NCBI GenBank assembly: GCA_016932965.1
Contig: JAFGBW010000022.1
Span: 1 to 21,995, forward strand
Direction of reading: 5' to 3'
Source of the DNA: Candidatus Auribacterota bacterium
GTDB lineage: Bacteria; Auribacterota; JAFGBW01
DNA: 21,995 nt
The notes beneath the pieces were generated by a model. It was not told the origin of the DNA. It ran no database searches and saw only the letters and a program-made list of their open reading frames with translations. The first letter of the stretch is position 1. Every line of letters starts with the position of its first letter. Both the position numbers and the translations under genes were made by a program. Positions 15,160-21,995 of the stretch are shown here, in pieces.

Positions 15160-16392
15160 ATGAAAAACAAAGCCCGTTCTTTTTTTAATAGAACTCATAT
15201 CTCATTCAGTACCCATGGTGTTTGCTGGCCAAAAGGGTTTCGTTCAGCCGGAATGGCAGCCGGCATCAAAAAGGAAAACGCCCTGGATTTGGGACTTGTT
15301 GTCTCGGATTTTCCTGCTTCAGCAGCCGGGGTGTTCACGCGGAATCAGTTTATGGCTCATCCGGTAGCGTACAGCCGGGACGTCTTAAAAAAATATAAAA
15401 GAGCCAGGGCGATTCTGGCCAATTCCGGAAATGCCAATGCAGGCTGCGGGAAATACGGGAAAGCGGTGGTTCTTTCCTCGGTCCAGACTGCCGCGAAATT
15501 ATTAGGGCTCAGATCCCAAGAAGTCCTTGTTTTTTCAACTGGGCGTATCGGACAGAAATTTCCTGCTGAAAAACTCATCAGGAATCTCCCTGTTCTTATT
15601 TCAAGTCTCAAAATCAAGGACGCACTTTTTTCCACGAGCATTCTGACAACGGATACCATGATGAAAACCGCCTCGGCGGAATTTCAAGTGGACGGAAAGC
15701 TTGTCCGGTTAGGAGCCAGCGCCAAGGGAGCCGGTATGATCGAGCCTTCCATGGCCACCATGCTTTGTTTTATCACCTGCGATGCAAAGATTTCCCATGC
15801 CCTGATGCAGAAGGCTCTTAACGAGGCGGTGAATCAGTCTTTTAACCGGATCACCGTGGATGGAGACATGTCCACGAATGATTCTGTTGTTCTTCTGTGC
15901 AACGGCGCATCAGGCGTTCGGATTATAAATGATCAGGAAAAAGGATATGATTTTTTCCGGCAAAGCCTGATTCATATCTGCCGCTCCTTGAGTGAAAAAA
16001 TGGTGGAAGATGGGGAAGGAGCGACAAAACTCATCCGGATAAATGTCTCTGAAGCGGCTTCTGAAAAAGATGCCGAGGAAGTCTGCCGTTCGATCGGCAA
16101 CTCCATGCTGTTGAAATGCGCGTTTTTCGGAAACAGCCCCAACTGGGGCAGGATCCTTTCCTCCATCGGAGCCACAAGGGCAAAATTCAATCCTTTGAAA
16201 GTAAAAATTGTCCTGCAGGGAAAGATCTGTTTTCAAAACGGCGAGCCTGATTTTGAAGCAGCGGAGAAATTAAAGAACCGTATGAGGAAAAAGGAGATCA
16301 CGATTGACGTGACTCTCGGAGCAGGAACAAAAAGCTCTTTTCTTGTTGCCTCTGATTTGACTTATGATTATGTAAAGATCAACGCCCATTAG
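15160..16392 (+). CDS. argJ: glutamate N-acetyltransferase / ornithine acetyltransferase
   Basis: ArgJ moves the acetyl group from N-acetylornithine back to glutamate and so recycles it; bifunctional forms also use acetyl-CoA. The autocleavage motif is KGAGMIEPSMATML, and Ala199|Thr200 is the expected scissile bond giving the alpha and beta chains, with Thr200 as nucleophile. The N-terminal block PKGFRSAGMAAGIKK and the C-terminal NSPNWGRIL are family-typical. ATG 15160 gives 410 residues, a normal length. A TTG at 15121 lies in the flanking repeat and is rejected. No strong ribosome site precedes 15160 (GGGAAG lies about 14 bases away). The argB start follows the stop by 18 bases. Confidence 0.94.
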   Translation: MKNKARSFFNRTHISFSTHGVCWPKGFRSAGMAAGIKKENALDLGLVVSDFPASAAGVFTRNQFMAHPVAYSRDVLKKYKRARAILANSGNANAGCGKYGKAVVLSSVQTAAKLLGLRSQEVLVFSTGRIGQKFPAEKLIRNLPVLISSLKIKDALFSTSILTTDTMMKTASAEFQVDGKLVRLGASAKGAGMIEPSMATMLCFITCDAKISHALMQKALNEAVNQSFNRITVDGDMSTNDSVVLLCNGASGVRIINDQEKGYDFFRQSLIHICRSLSEKMVEDGEGATKLIRINVSEAASEKDAEEVCRSIGNSMLLKCAFFGNSPNWGRILSSIGATRAKFNPLKVKIVLQGKICFQNGEPDFEAAEKLKNRMRKKEITIDVTLGAGTKSSFLVASDLTYDYVKINAH

Positions 16393-16410
16393 AAGGATCA
16401 GGATAAAAGA

Positions 16411-17289
16411 ATGAAAGCGTTTATTGATAAGGCTGATGTTTTGATTGAAGCCCTTCCGTATATTCAGCGGTTCAAGGGGAAAAAGGTGATCATCAAATTC
16501 GGGGGGTCGGTCATTTCAGAGGAAAAGCACACGGAATCGGTGTTGAAAGATGTGGTTTTCATGAGAACCGTGGGGATGCAGCCAATCGTGGTGCATGGCG
16601 GAGGAAAATCCATCACCATGCGCATGAGAGAATCAGGGATCACAGCCAGATTCATCCAGGGGCTTCGGTATACGGATTCCAAAACCATGGAAATTGTGCA
16701 GGATGTTCTCAGAAATGAAATTTCAAAAAATATCGGCGACATCATATCACAATTCGGTGCTGTTCCTGCTTATTTCAATGGAAGGGACACGGGCACTTTT
16801 TTTTGCGCCAGAAAAACTCAATTCATGGGAAAAGAGATTGATCTGGGCCTGGTCGGAGATATTGTCCGGGTGGATACGGAGGGCATCGTCAAGGCCTGTG
16901 AATCGGAAAAGGTGCCTGTGATAGCGCCAATTGGAGTGGATGAAGAGGGGGTGTTGTATAATATCAATGCGGATTCCATGGCCGGAGAGATGGCTTCTGC
17001 CTTGAACGCGGAAAAGATCGTTTTTCTGTCAGACATTCCTGGAATCCTGAAGGATGTGAACGATCCCAAAAGCATGATTTCCTCTCTGAGAAAAAAAGAT
17101 GTGGACATCCTCATCAGACAGGGGGTCATTCACGGGGGCATGATCCCTAAAATTGACTCCTGCCTGAAAAGCCTGGAAGCCGGAGCCAGAAAAACTCACA
17201 TCATTGACGGCAGGCTTTCCCATTCCCTGCTTCTGGAGATTTTCACGGACAAGGGAGTGGGCACAGAAATCGTTCGGGATAACTATTAA
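16411..17289 (+). CDS. argB: acetylglutamate kinase
   Basis: NAGK phosphorylates N-acetylglutamate, the second step of arginine synthesis. The 292-residue protein has KFGGSVI (about 29-35) with the phosphate-binding Lys/Gly, VHGGGKSITMRM (about 60-71), a GLVGDIV segment and the C-terminal GGMIPKID element. An N-terminal helix before the core (residues 1-20, with EALPYIQRF) is the feature that builds the hexamer in arginine-inhibited NAGKs. Feedback inhibition by arginine is therefore likely. AGGA lies eight bases before the start. It is followed 32 bases later by a B12/radical SAM gene rather than argD or argF. Confidence 0.96.
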   Translation: MKAFIDKADVLIEALPYIQRFKGKKVIIKFGGSVISEEKHTESVLKDVVFMRTVGMQPIVVHGGGKSITMRMRESGITARFIQGLRYTDSKTMEIVQDVLRNEISKNIGDIISQFGAVPAYFNGRDTGTFFCARKTQFMGKEIDLGLVGDIVRVDTEGIVKACESEKVPVIAPIGVDEEGVLYNINADSMAGEMASALNAEKIVFLSDIPGILKDVNDPKSMISSLRKKDVDILIRQGVIHGGMIPKIDSCLKSLEAGARKTHIIDGRLSHSLLLEIFTDKGVGTEIVRDNY

Positions 17290-17321
17290 TAATTTTTTAT
17301 TCAGATTGAATATAAGGAAGC

Positions 17322-18878
17322 ATGGATATAAGGAAATTATCTGTCACTCTTATCAATCCAAGTGTTGGAGCCTCCTTAATTGGAGGTAGTTATAATCGAG
17401 ATATCAGACATGGAGAACATCTTTCATATTCATTATCTTTAGCTACCGTTGCCGGCGTATTGGCTGATTGCGGAGTCTCTCAAGTAAAGATCATTGATGA
17501 AAATCTCGGGGAATCCTATCTGGACTCTTTACAATCAGATATAATCGGAATTACGGGGTTCCCTTCGCAAAAGGCACGAATTCTTTTTCTTTCGGAATTT
17601 TTTTTCTTACAGAATCGTATCGTGATCCTCGGAGGACCTTTCGCCACTATATTTCCCAAGGGTCTTCATTCAATTTGCACTTCTGTTTTCATAGGAGATT
17701 GTGAAAAGACCTTGCCCCGGTTTCTCGAAGATTATAAAAATTCAAAAATAAGAAAGGAATACCATCAGGAACCGTCAACCTCGCCTCCTGTTTTTCATAA
17801 GCCCCGGTATGACATAATCAAGATGAAACAATATACCTTTTCCTGTCTGCAGACGACCAAAGGCTGTCCGCATGATTGTGAATTTTGTACGGTTTTTCTT
17901 CATTTTGGTCGAAATGTGTCTACTAAACCGATTGAACTGGTAATTCAGGAATTGGAGGAGGTATACCGGATAAAAGGCCCCTCTTCTTTTATCCTATGCG
18001 ACGATAACTCGGCTGCGGACCCTGTGTATTTTAAAAATTTACTTCAGGCTATAATCGTTTTTCAGGAACAGAAAAATTATCCTTTTCGCTTCATCACCGA
18101 AGTGACAATTCTGATCGCCAGAGATGAGGCATTGCTTGAATTGATGGCAAGAGCCGGAATTTATATTGTTTTCATCGGTATTGAATCTCCTCTGGAAGAG
18201 AGTTTGAGGGAGGCGGGTAAAAAAATGAATTTAATGGTCGACATGGCGGGAGCCATACAAAAAATCCAATCCTACGGGATTTGCGTCGACGGGGCTTCCA
18301 TTGTCGGATTCGATCATGATGATGCCTCTATTTTTGACAAACATTTTAACTTCTTTGATCGATTAAATATCCCCAACATTTTTTGTTCATTATTATATGC
18401 TGCGCCTAAAACTCATCTTTTTGAAAGACTTCGTAAAGAAAACCGTCTGATAGAGTCTCCCTATTGCATGGGGCCGGCCAGGGATTCTTCGGAATTGGAA
18501 TTTTTAACAAACATCATTCCGGCCCGGATGACCCAGCAGGAACTCATCGAAGGGTATAAGAAGCTGGTATTCCGGTTGTATAGTTTTAAAAATTTTGGAA
18601 ATCGTCTGATCCGTTACTTGCAGATACCGCTTAAAATGAATAATGAAACCCTTATCAACACAACCAAACATAAGGGTTTGTCTGTAATAAAATGCATTCT
18701 TCTCATTACCTGGTATCATCTCGTTGAAGAATTTCCTCAAAGCTTTCTGATTTATATGCGGATATTGTATCATGCTTATAAGCGTAAAAGGCTATATATC
18801 GCTTTTCATCACCTGGTTCATTTTAAGCAAGTCCATACTTATTATTATAAACATTGTTCCCCGACCCGGACTGAATGA
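17322..18878 (+). CDS. B12-binding-type radical SAM protein, copy 1
   Basis: This 518-residue protein has a Rossmann-like cobalamin-binding domain (about 5-150; DENLGE near 58, GITGF near 77, ILGGP near 104). No DxHxxG His loop is visible, as in many radical SAM cobalamin enzymes. The radical SAM core holds C182-x3-C186-x2-C189 (GCPHDCEFC), then GRNVSTKP and a CDDN strand near residue 227. The C-terminal region looks like the DUF4070 part found in hopanoid-methylase-like and related enzymes. It ends in an aromatic and basic stretch (about 450-510) that could lie on the membrane. AAGGA sits close before the start. It is a paralogue of the next gene. The substrate is unknown; a lipid or other hydrophobic target is inferred. 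Confidence 0.85.
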   Translation: MDIRKLSVTLINPSVGASLIGGSYNRDIRHGEHLSYSLSLATVAGVLADCGVSQVKIIDENLGESYLDSLQSDIIGITGFPSQKARILFLSEFFFLQNRIVILGGPFATIFPKGLHSICTSVFIGDCEKTLPRFLEDYKNSKIRKEYHQEPSTSPPVFHKPRYDIIKMKQYTFSCLQTTKGCPHDCEFCTVFLHFGRNVSTKPIELVIQELEEVYRIKGPSSFILCDDNSAADPVYFKNLLQAIIVFQEQKNYPFRFITEVTILIARDEALLELMARAGIYIVFIGIESPLEESLREAGKKMNLMVDMAGAIQKIQSYGICVDGASIVGFDHDDASIFDKHFNFFDRLNIPNIFCSLLYAAPKTHLFERLRKENRLIESPYCMGPARDSSELEFLTNIIPARMTQQELIEGYKKLVFRLYSFKNFGNRLIRYLQIPLKMNNETLINTTKHKGLSVIKCILLITWYHLVEEFPQSFLIYMRILYHAYKRKRLYIAFHHLVHFKQVHTYYYKHCSPTRTE

Positions 18879-18971
18879 TAGTTCATTTGAGCAAAGTCAG
18901 AATAATATAAATTGATTGATAAGGGTTTCGATTCACTTGTAAAGCCAACAGCATATTAGTGAGGTTTAAGT

Positions 18972-20576
18972 ATGTCCGTATCCGTCTGCCTGATTAATCC
19001 TCTTAATAGGAATTCTTTCTGGAGTTGTGAATACAACAGGGGAATACGTAATAATGAATCAGCATTTTATCCGCTGAATCTGGCAACGGTCGGAAATATT
19101 TTTCATAGATGTGGAATGATCGAGGTCTGCATCATTGATGAAAATATTGAGGATAAGATTCAAGAAGCTGAACAATCAGACATCATCGGAATAACCGGTT
19201 TTCTGAACCAGAAAGACAGGATTTTTCAAATAGCAGAATATTTCAGAAATAAAGGGAAATACGTTATTATCGGCGGGCCTTTGGCGTCTGTTCTTCCCGA
19301 AGAAGTTCAACCCAGATGTTCAACAGTATTTGTCGGTAATTGTGGGGATACGATCCCTTTATTTGTGGAGGATTATTATAACCATAACCCCAAAAATATT
19401 TATTCTTACGATCCGAAAACAGCCAAAACGGATTTTGTTGTTCCACGATTAGATTTGTTGAAAATGGATAGATACGGCGGGGCCATGATTCAAACTACCA
19501 TTGGGTGCTCTTCCCAGTGTGAATTTTGCGCGACCCATTTGCATTCAGGCAGGGAAATCAAGACAAAACCCTACTCTATGATAATTGAAGAATTGCGTAA
19601 CATATTAAGATATAAAGGCCCTACTTCAGTATTTCTGGCTGATGATAATGCCTATGCAAATAAAAGTTATTTCAAGAATTTGATGGGAATCATCACATCC
19701 TTTCAAAAAGAAAACGGATATCCTTTCAGATTTTCAACGCAGATCACGGTTTTAATTGCTCAAGATGAAAATCTTCTGGAATCAATGGCTAATGCTGGAT
19801 TTTACAGCGTTTTAATCGGGCTGGAAACACCAGATATTGATTCTGCCAGGGAAGCGAAAAAAGATTTTAATTTCAGCTCGGATATTCATGATGCCGTCAA
19901 AACCATTCAAACTTACGGCATATCAGTTGATTCCGGATCTATTCTTGGATTTGATCATGATACTAAGGATTCTCATAAAAATCATTTTGAATTTTTTCAG
20001 TCCCTGAATATTCCGTTGGTCGGGCCGACCATGTTATATGCTTTTCCAAAAACCAAATTGTATAATCGGCTTATGAATGAAGGCAGACTGATTGAAGAGA
20101 GAGCATTGATTGCATCAGGAGCTGTTCAAGGCACCAGTGATACGGCAATGGAAACGAATTTTATCCCGAAATCCATGACCATGGAAGAATTGATAAACGG
20201 AACCAAGATGCTTCAGGAAAAGCTCTATTCTTTTAAATATTTTGGCGAACGATTGGTCAATTATCTGAAAATACCGGTTAAAATCAACAATGAATTATTC
20301 ATTCATGCCCATGCTAAAAGAAAAAATAAATTTAAAATCATATTGAAGACGACTGCATTTTTCCTGATCGAAGAATTCCCCAGGAGTTTCATTATATATT
20401 TAAAAGTTTTATACTATGCCTGGAAGAACAAAAGATTTTTTATCGCATTCTGGCACATGGTTCTATATAAGCAAACCTATACCTTTTATATGAGGCTTTC
20501 AAAAAACAGGAATTTCAGCACTAAATATGACAGAATTGCAAAATATTTTTCCAGGCGCAGTAAAATAAGTATCTGA
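18972..20576 (+). CDS. B12-binding-type radical SAM protein, copy 2
   Basis: This 534-residue paralogue of the preceding gene is colinear over the full length. Shared blocks include SDIIGITGF near residue 73, the cluster motif C179-x3-C183-x2-C186 (GCSSQCEFC), the DDN strand, the QTYGISVDSGSILGFDHD block near 316-333 and the EEFPRSFIIYLKVLYYAWK stretch near 470. The start at 18972 has GAGG seven bases upstream. Copy 2 has an extra basic tail (NRNFSTKYDR..RRSK) not present in copy 1. The two differ at many core-flanking positions, so this is an old duplication with likely different substrates, not a recent copy. A possible terminator hairpin follows at 20655. Confidence 0.85.
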   Translation: MSVSVCLINPLNRNSFWSCEYNRGIRNNESAFYPLNLATVGNIFHRCGMIEVCIIDENIEDKIQEAEQSDIIGITGFLNQKDRIFQIAEYFRNKGKYVIIGGPLASVLPEEVQPRCSTVFVGNCGDTIPLFVEDYYNHNPKNIYSYDPKTAKTDFVVPRLDLLKMDRYGGAMIQTTIGCSSQCEFCATHLHSGREIKTKPYSMIIEELRNILRYKGPTSVFLADDNAYANKSYFKNLMGIITSFQKENGYPFRFSTQITVLIAQDENLLESMANAGFYSVLIGLETPDIDSAREAKKDFNFSSDIHDAVKTIQTYGISVDSGSILGFDHDTKDSHKNHFEFFQSLNIPLVGPTMLYAFPKTKLYNRLMNEGRLIEERALIASGAVQGTSDTAMETNFIPKSMTMEELINGTKMLQEKLYSFKYFGERLVNYLKIPVKINNELFIHAHAKRKNKFKIILKTTAFFLIEEFPRSFIIYLKVLYYAWKNKRFFIAFWHMVLYKQTYTFYMRLSKNRNFSTKYDRIAKYFSRRSKISI

Positions 20577-20654
20577 AAAATGGCAAGTTGGAATCATTGT
20601 GAGTTAAGAATAGTGGATGGTTGATGGATAAATAAGGGGATGAATGGGGATTTA

Positions 20655-20731
20655 TGGACAGGATTTACAGGATCAACAGGAATTATATTTTATTTTCGGC
20701 GAATCTTTTAAATCTATCCTGTCCATTTTTT
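20655..20731 (+). terminator. ACAGGAT-type inverted repeat with T-run, possible terminator
   Basis: TGGACAGGAT (20655-20664) pairs perfectly with ATCCTGTCCA (20716-20725), followed by six T. The left arm continues as tandem ACAGGAT-like units. The loop is long (51 bases), so it is a weaker terminator than a compact hairpin. It may also be a dispersed repeat. Confidence 0.4.
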
Positions 20732-20903
20732 CGGTAAATTCAGGACAGGCTCTGTTTCATTCTACAGTTGCATGCTCTTCAAGAATGAAATAATATCTTT
20801 AGAATAGAAGCCGGAATTGAGAATTCAAAAGTGAACGCTAACGTGCATGTCTCTCAGGCTTTATTTTTTAAATGATAGGGACGACTTGCAGATAGAGACT
20901 CTC

Positions 20904-20931
20904 TTGAATGCCGGATTCTGAATGTTAAAAT
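20904..20931 (+). promoter_or_regulatory. predicted ahcY promoter
   Basis: TTGAAT (20904-20909), a 16-base spacer and TAAAAT (20926-20931) preceded by an extended TG. The transcript would start about 50 bases before ATG 20989, with AAGGAG seven bases before that start. Confidence 0.5.
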
Positions 20932-20988
20932 ATGGTTTGCAGAGTAAATAAACTGGTTATTAATGAGTTCAATCATAAGGAGCTTTTC

Positions 20989-21995
20989 ATGTTAAGAAAT
21001 TCAAAATCATCCCGCCAGAATCAAGAGTATAAAGTTGCAGACATTTCCCTGTCTGACTGGGGCAGAAAGGAAATCGCCATAGCGGAAAAAGAAATGCCCG
21101 GACTGATGGCGGTCAGGGAAAAATACGCCAAAACCAAACCGCTGAACGGAGTCCGTATCACAGGCTCCCTTCACATGACCATTCAGACCGCGGTATTGAT
21201 TGAAACGCTTGTGGCTTTAGGGGCCAATGTCCGCTGGGCGTCCTGCAATATCTTTTCCACCCAGGACCATGCGGCAGCTGCGATTGCCAAGGCAGGGGTT
21301 CCTGTTTTTGCCTGGAAGGGCGAAACTCTGACAGATTACTGGGAGTGTACGTTCAAGGCGCTGTCTTTTCCAGGCGGATTAGGACCGCAGCTGATCGTGG
21401 ATGACGGCGGAGACGCCACGCTCATGATGCATTTGGGAGTCAAAGCAGAAGACGACCCTTCTTTTCTGGAAACAACGGCTTCCTCAGAAGATGAAATAAC
21501 TCTTCAGGACATATTGAAAAAATTATTAACGGAGAATAAGGGTGTCTGGCACCAATACGTCAAGGACTGGAAAGGGGTGTCCGAGGAAACCACGACCGGT
21601 GTCCATCGTTTATATCAGATGATGGAGAGAAAGGAACTTTTGGTTCCGGCTTTTAATGTGAATGATTCTGTGACCAAATCCAAGTTCGACAACTTGTATG
21701 GCTGCCGGGAATCTTTGGCAGACGGCATCAAGCGTGGGACGGGTGTCATGGTGGCGGGCAAAGTGGTGGTCGTGGCGGGATACGGCGAAGTCGGAAAAGG
21801 CAGCGCCCAGTCCATGCGGGGTTTCGGGGCCCGGGTGATCGTGACCGAGATCGATCCCATCTGCGCTCTGCAGGCTGCCATGGAAGGTTTTGAAGTGAAA
21901 ACCATTGAGGATGCCCTGTCTGAAGCCGATATTTTCGTCACAGCTACAGGCAATGTAGATGTCATTACGCTGGAACACATGATCAAAATGAAAGA
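20989..21995 (+). CDS. ahcY: adenosylhomocysteinase, 3' end outside window
   Basis: AhcY hydrolyses S-adenosylhomocysteine to adenosine and homocysteine and so relieves product inhibition of methyltransferases. 335 codons are visible. The N-terminus has [22 protein letters not shown], followed by [16 protein letters not shown] and [27 protein letters not shown] holds the substrate-binding Asp and His. [22 protein letters not shown] holds the Lys-Asp of the active site. The NAD loop is [15 protein letters not shown], and GNVDVIT closes the visible part. An insert at about residues 155-185 ([18 protein letters not shown]) fits the longer bacterial form. The start is fixed by AAGGAG and the onset of homology. 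It lies downstream of two radical SAM cobalamin-type genes. Confidence 0.97.
   Translation, partial: MLRNSKSSRQNQEYKVADISLSDWGRKEIAIAEKEMPGLMAVREKYAKTKPLNGVRITGSLHMTIQTAVLIETLVALGANVRWASCNIFSTQDHAAAAIAKAGVPVFAWKGETLTDYWECTFKALSFPGGLGPQLIVDDGGDATLMMHLGVKAEDDPSFLETTASSEDEITLQDILKKLLTENKGVWHQYVKDWKGVSEETTTGVHRLYQMMERKELLVPAFNVNDSVTKSKFDNLYGCRESLADGIKRGTGVMVAGKVVVVAGYGEVGKGSAQSMRGFGARVIVTEIDPICALQAAMEGFEVKTIEDALSEADIFVTATGNVDVITLEHMIKMK

Larger units (their letters stand above)
20577..20988. other. intergenic gap before ahcY
   Basis: These 412 bases hold no credible gene. They contain a T-followed inverted repeat (20655-20731), a lone GAGAATT-type arm (about 20815-20827) and a predicted ahcY promoter (20904-20931). 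I looked for a SAM or SAH riboswitch core and did not recognise one. Confidence 0.6.

Noticed and set aside
20577-20988. SAM or SAH riboswitch before ahcY
   Set aside because: No recognisable core. The only stem seen (GTCTCT/AGAGAC) lies upstream of the predicted promoter, so it would not be in the transcript.
21610-21986. Two overlapping minus-strand open frames of about 122 codons
   Set aside because: They lie antisense to ahcY, whose plus-strand translation shows unbroken family motifs. No own ribosome site or family resemblance.
1-21995. CRISPR array, tRNA, rRNA, transposase or phage genes
   Set aside because: No regular direct repeats with spacers, no cloverleaf or rRNA core sequence and no integrase or transposase motif noticed by eye.

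Overview
The window looks like chromosome of a Gram-negative, anaerobic-type bacterium from an uncultivated lineage. A predicted beta-barrel protein ending in Phe implies an outer membrane. The many Fe-S and radical SAM enzymes (AmrS, IspG, three further radical SAM proteins), the long three-domain IspG and secreted orphan proteins with an 'ALSPQ'-like signal-peptide end would fit the PVC/Omnitrophota area of the tree. That placement is inference from gene style, not from a marker gene. No rRNA, tRNA, CRISPR array, transposase or phage gene was seen.

Layout. (1) 1-3087, minus strand: an FHA-domain protein overlapping a PP2C-fold protein that has lost several active-site residues. A 362-base repeat-bearing gap follows, then amrS, a 62-residue TRRxF membrane protein and an exported Memo-family protein cut by the window edge. 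(2) 3370-5518, plus strand: a predicted outer-membrane barrel and an LPG-synthase-TM/flippase-like membrane protein. (3) 5552-9046, minus strand: long ispG followed by a secreted orphan protein of 499 residues. (4) 9315-11508, plus strand: a possible GT-A-like protein and a radical SAM protein, flanked by short repeat elements. (5) 11601-13909, minus strand: purB followed by an exported MTA/SAH-nucleosidase-like protein. (6) 13988-20576, plus strand, divergent from purB: argC, argJ, argB, then two related B12-binding-type radical SAM proteins. (7) 20577-21995: a repeat-bearing gap and a promoter, then ahcY running off the window end.

Functional links. argC-argJ-argB gives the first arginine steps with the acetyl-recycling cycle through ArgJ. 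The tandem B12/radical SAM proteins are of the type that alkylates or rearranges unactivated carbons, often in lipids. AhcY downstream would clear the SAH made by SAM-dependent methylation. The FHA/pseudophosphatase pair, the GT-like/radical SAM pair and the amrS-small protein-Memo cluster are the most interesting uncharacterised modules.

Most gaps hold short A/T-rich or CACGAA-type microrepeats arranged as imperfect palindromes. One of these supplies the argC stop codon.
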